Source of the DNA: Acidobacteriota bacterium
GTDB taxonomy: Bacteria > Acidobacteriota > Terriglobia > Terriglobales > Acidobacteriaceae
NCBI GenBank assembly: GCA_021851625.1
Contig: JAJZCX010000008.1
Coordinates: 1 to 14,593 of the forward strand
Reading direction: 5' to 3'
Length of the DNA: 14,593 nt
Each line of letters begins with the position of its first letter. The first letter of the stretch is position 1. Shown in pieces: positions 12,246-14,593 of this stretch. The position numbers and the translations under genes were made by a program. The notes under the pieces are model-generated. The model worked only from the letters and a program-made list of their open reading frames with translations, had not been told where the DNA came from and did no database searches.

Positions 12246-13436
12246 ATGAGAAAGCATTGGGACAATCCGCGCGACCACACCATGCCGAGCGGCGTGCGCG
12301 TGCCTGCGTCGTTTTCCATCGGCGCGGTGCGGATTGCTCCAGCGACGGTGCTGGCTCCCATGGCGGGCGTGACGGATACGATCTTCCGTCGCTTCATTCG
12401 CAATGCCAGCTTGTTTAGCGGCACGGTGGCGGCAGACGCAATCAACACGATCAACCTCAGCGCAGGCGTGGAGCAGACCATCAGCAACGCGCAATCCGGC
12501 TGCGGGCTGCTGATGACGGAGTTCACCTCCGCCGACGGACTGTCGCGGATGCGCGAATCCAAGCGCAAGCGCTACCTGACGTATTACGACGATGAGCACC
12601 CCATCGCCGCGCAGATCTTTGGCTCCGACCCGACAACGCTCTCCGAGGCGGCGCGCATCATTGAAGACGCGGGCTTTGACAGCGTGGATTTGAATCTGGG
12701 TTGCCCGGCCAAGCGCGTGGTGCGCTGCAATGGCGGCAGCGGATTGCTGCGTGACCTGCCGCTGATCGCGCGCATCTTCGAACAGGTGCGCGCGTCCGTG
12801 AGCATTCCCTTTACGGTGAAGTTTCGCTTGGGTTGGAGCGATGACCACATCGTGTGCGTGGAGTTGGCCAAGCTGGCCGAGGCGAGCGGACTGAACGCCG
12901 TGGCCCTACATGCCCGCACGCGCGAACAGGGCTACACCGGCGCGGCGCGTTGGCAGTGGATTGCCGCAGTCAAGGATGCGGTGCGCATTCCTGTGATCGG
13001 CAATGGCGATATTCGCACGCCACAGGATGCCTGCGCGATGGTGGCAGAGACCGGCTGCGACGCGGTGATGATTGGGCGCGCGGCTCCGGCGAATCCGTGG
13101 ATCTTTCGACAAATCGCCGAATACACTGCGCATGGCAGCTACACGCAGCCGACGGAGATGGATCGCTACCGCATGATTCGCACCTACTTCGCCATGCTGC
13201 TGGCCGAGGAGCACCCGGAGGCCGCAGGCAAGATGAAGCAGTTCGCCTCGTGGTTCACGCATGGCGTGCCCGGAGGCGCTGCGCTGCGCAAGTCGATTTA
13301 TGAGGCCAAGACGGGCACTGCGGTGCTCGACGCCGTGGAGCAATTCTTTGCGCAGCGCGCGGAGATCGATGTGGTGCTGTCTGGCGATGCGCTGGCGCTG
13401 GCGGATTCCGCCGCAACGATTGCCACGTTCGCGTAG
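12246..13436 (+). CDS. tRNA-dihydrouridine synthase (DusB-like)
   Basis: The product is a 396-residue FMN-dependent enzyme that reduces specific uridines in tRNA to dihydrouridine. Dus signatures: TVLAPMAGVTDTIFRRF (FMN site), DLNLGCPAKRVV with the proposed catalytic Cys153, VALHARTREQGYTG, PVIGNGDI, and VMIGRAAPANPWIFRQIAEY. A C-terminal helical tRNA-binding domain follows. It is about 75 residues longer than E. coli DusB. An insertion of roughly 29 residues between FRR and MTEFTSADGL (around residues 53-85, ASLFSGTVAADAINTINLSA and onward) accounts for part of that. I use the ATG at 12246, with only a weak GAGACG site; a second ATG 12 codons later is possible. It follows rpmE by 102 bases and the rpmE terminator by 47. 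Confidence 0.93.
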   Translation: MRKHWDNPRDHTMPSGVRVPASFSIGAVRIAPATVLAPMAGVTDTIFRRFIRNASLFSGTVAADAINTINLSAGVEQTISNAQSGCGLLMTEFTSADGLSRMRESKRKRYLTYYDDEHPIAAQIFGSDPTTLSEAARIIEDAGFDSVDLNLGCPAKRVVRCNGGSGLLRDLPLIARIFEQVRASVSIPFTVKFRLGWSDDHIVCVELAKLAEASGLNAVALHARTREQGYTGAARWQWIAAVKDAVRIPVIGNGDIRTPQDACAMVAETGCDAVMIGRAAPANPWIFRQIAEYTAHGSYTQPTEMDRYRMIRTYFAMLLAEEHPEAAGKMKQFASWFTHGVPGGAALRKSIYEAKTGTAVLDAVEQFFAQRAEIDVVLSGDALALADSAATIATFA

Positions 13437-13506
13437 GGACGTTTCGCCAACGTGTTGTCATTCTGCGCGAACGAATGCAAAAATCCTGCCCTAACCGAAA
13501 GATGCT
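13437..13506. other. Gap between dus and rsmI with REP-like remnant
   Basis: The 70 bases between converging dus and rsmI contain GTCATTCTGCGCGAAC followed by GAATG. CATTC (13459-13463) can pair with GAATG (13473-13477). The wording resembles the GTCATTCTGAGCGAAG sequences I recall from intergenic acidobacterial repeats. No terminator is seen. Confidence 0.35.
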
Positions 13507-14385
13507 CTAGACACGGCTGCGTTCGCGTTGGAGTTCGCGATAGAGAGCGCTCTTCGACGCTCCGCGTTCGCGGGCGATGCGTTTGAGCGCGGCCATCTCG
13601 TCGAGTGATTCGGACTGCATCAACTCCGCCAGGCGCGCGCTGATGCTGGTCGTTGGCGTAACGCCCGACTGCGTATCGGCATCGGGCGCGCCAGCCAGGA
13701 GCAGCGTCATCTCTCCGCGTTGGATTTCTCTGTCACGCAGCGCGGCGAGCAACTCGTGCAGCGGACCGCGCAAAAATTCTTCGTGAATCTTGGTCAGCTC
13801 GCGTGCCAAGACAGCGTGGCGGTCTGCGCCGAAGACAGCCACTGCATCCTCCAAAGTGGACAGAATGCGATGTGGCGCTTCGTAGAAAACCAGTGTGGCG
13901 CGTTCGCTGCGCAGCGATTCAAAAAAACTGCGGCGCTCGCCCGCACGCGCAGGCGCAAAGCCGAGGAAGAGAAATCGCTCGGTGGACAAACCCGCAGCGG
14001 CCAGCGCGGTGACAGCGGCGCAAGGGCCAGGGATGGGCGTGACGGCAATGCCTGCGGCGATGGCAAGCTGCACAATCTCCGCGCCGGGGTCGGAGATGCC
14101 GGGCAGGCCTGCGTCAGAAACTAGCGCGAGGCTCTCGCCCTGTTGCAGGCGCGCGAGCAGTTCGGCTCCGCGCGCGCGCTCGTTATGCTGGTGGTAGCTG
14201 ACGGTGGGCGTGTGGATGTCAAAGTGCGCGAGCAGCTTTTGCGTCTGGCGTGTGTCTTCACAGGCGATGCAGTCGGCCTGGCGCAGCACGCGCAAGGCGC
14301 GCAGTGTGATGTCCTCCAAGTTGCCGATGGGCGTGGCGACGATGTACAGGCCGGGCGCAAGCGGCGCTTCGGGCATCTCCCTCAT
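13507..14385 (-). CDS. rsmI: 16S rRNA (cytidine-1402 2'-O)-methyltransferase RsmI
   Basis: The product is a 292-residue tetrapyrrole-methylase-fold (SAM) enzyme that methylates the 2'-OH of C1402 in 16S rRNA, at the P-site. Visible motifs: LYIVATPIGNLEDITLRALR, ACEDTRQTQKLL, LALVSDAGLPGISDPGAEI, PIPGPCAAVTALAAAGLSTE, FYEAPHRI, and ARELTKIHEEFLRGPL. The C-terminal segment MAALKRIARERGASKSALYR is the small helical tail common in RsmI. The length is normal (about 286 in E. coli). The ATG at 14385 overlaps the stop of the preceding CBS-domain gene in ATGA, so translation is probably coupled, which fits the lack of a good ribosome site. Confidence 0.96.
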   Translation of the reverse strand: MREMPEAPLAPGLYIVATPIGNLEDITLRALRVLRQADCIACEDTRQTQKLLAHFDIHTPTVSYHQHNERARGAELLARLQQGESLALVSDAGLPGISDPGAEIVQLAIAAGIAVTPIPGPCAAVTALAAAGLSTERFLFLGFAPARAGERRSFFESLRSERATLVFYEAPHRILSTLEDAVAVFGADRHAVLARELTKIHEEFLRGPLHELLAALRDREIQRGEMTLLLAGAPDADTQSGVTPTTSISARLAELMQSESLDEMAALKRIARERGASKSALYRELQRERSRV

Positions 14386-14593
14386 GGTGTCGGCGTCTGC
14401 TCGGCAATTTGCAGCTTGCGTTTTTCGCCGAGCAGCCCCATGCTGTGCATCAGATTTTGCAGTGTGACAATGCCGACGATGCGTTCGCCGTCCAGCACAG
14501 GCACCAGCGGCAGGCCGCGGTCGCCATGGATGCGGCGAAAGATCGCGCCGAGAGAATCCTCTGGCTGCGCCACTTGAAAGACGCGGGCCATGA
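14382..14593 (-). CDS. CBS-domain protein, C-terminal fragment (cut by window end)
   Basis: This is the 3' end of a gene whose start lies beyond the window; an ATG at 14591 is available but may be internal. The 69 visible residues include a CBS-domain signature: VAQPEDSLGAIFRRIHGDRG, LPLVPVLDGERIVGIVTLQN and LMHSMGLLGEK. CBS modules bind adenosine nucleotides and regulate their host enzyme or channel (family knowledge), and a chloride channel of the ClC type with C-terminal CBS repeats is one possible parent. The stop overlaps the rsmI start by four bases, indicating an operon. Confidence 0.8.
   Translation of the reverse strand, partial: MARVFQVAQPEDSLGAIFRRIHGDRGLPLVPVLDGERIVGIVTLQNLMHSMGLLGEKRKLQIAEQTPTP

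Overview
The window looks like chromosomal DNA from an Acidobacteria-type organism (Terriglobia/Acidobacteriaceae is my best guess). That is an inference from three things: moderately high G+C with didermic envelope genes (a BON lipoprotein and an OmpA-family protein), the gene order rplM-rpsI-rpsB-tsf, and intergenic hairpins that resemble the dispersed palindromes I remember from acidobacterial genomes. No search was run. Most of the window is housekeeping, and I see no CRISPR array, IS element, tRNA or rRNA.

Layout. 1-359 (-): 5' part of a BON-domain lipoprotein cut by the window edge. 587-1635 (+): a YtxH-domain protein followed by a DUF948 (YtxG-like) protein, the partners of the Bacillus ytxGH stress locus. 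1664-1762: three stacked hairpins between converging genes. 4685-1809 (-): the ribosomal and elongation-factor operon rplM, rpsI, rpsB, tsf, with structured leaders in front of rpsB and tsf. 4686-5274: a long non-coding stretch upstream of rplM. 5275-6081 (+): an AT-richer orphan gene with a split HNH/treble-clef zinc motif, the most unusual gene here, ending 1 base from the end of otsA. 8349-6083 (-): the trehalose operon otsB-otsA. 9602-8550 (-): an OmpA-family envelope protein with its own promoter, structured leader and terminator. 10506-9907 (-): a single-pass membrane protein of unknown function. 10681-10857 (+): a small membrane protein. 11747-10866 (-): a DnaC/IstB-type ATPase. 11901-12143 (+): zinc-type ribosomal protein L31 with promoter and terminator. 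12246-13436 (+): a DusB-like tRNA-dihydrouridine synthase. 14593-13507 (-): the end of a CBS-domain protein translationally coupled to rsmI.

How the genes work together. Translation dominates: ribosomal proteins L13, S9, S2 and L31, EF-Ts, a tRNA-modifying enzyme (Dus) and a 16S rRNA methyltransferase (RsmI). Envelope and stress functions are interleaved: OtsB/OtsA make trehalose, YtxH/DUF948 are general-stress-type membrane proteins, and the OmpA and BON proteins act in the periplasm or outer membrane. The best candidate for something undescribed is the HNH-like gene at about 5.2-6.1 kb, whose zinc-finger halves are separated by a roughly 110-residue insertion. The structured RNA leader immediately in front of the TTG-initiated rpsB gene is the second.
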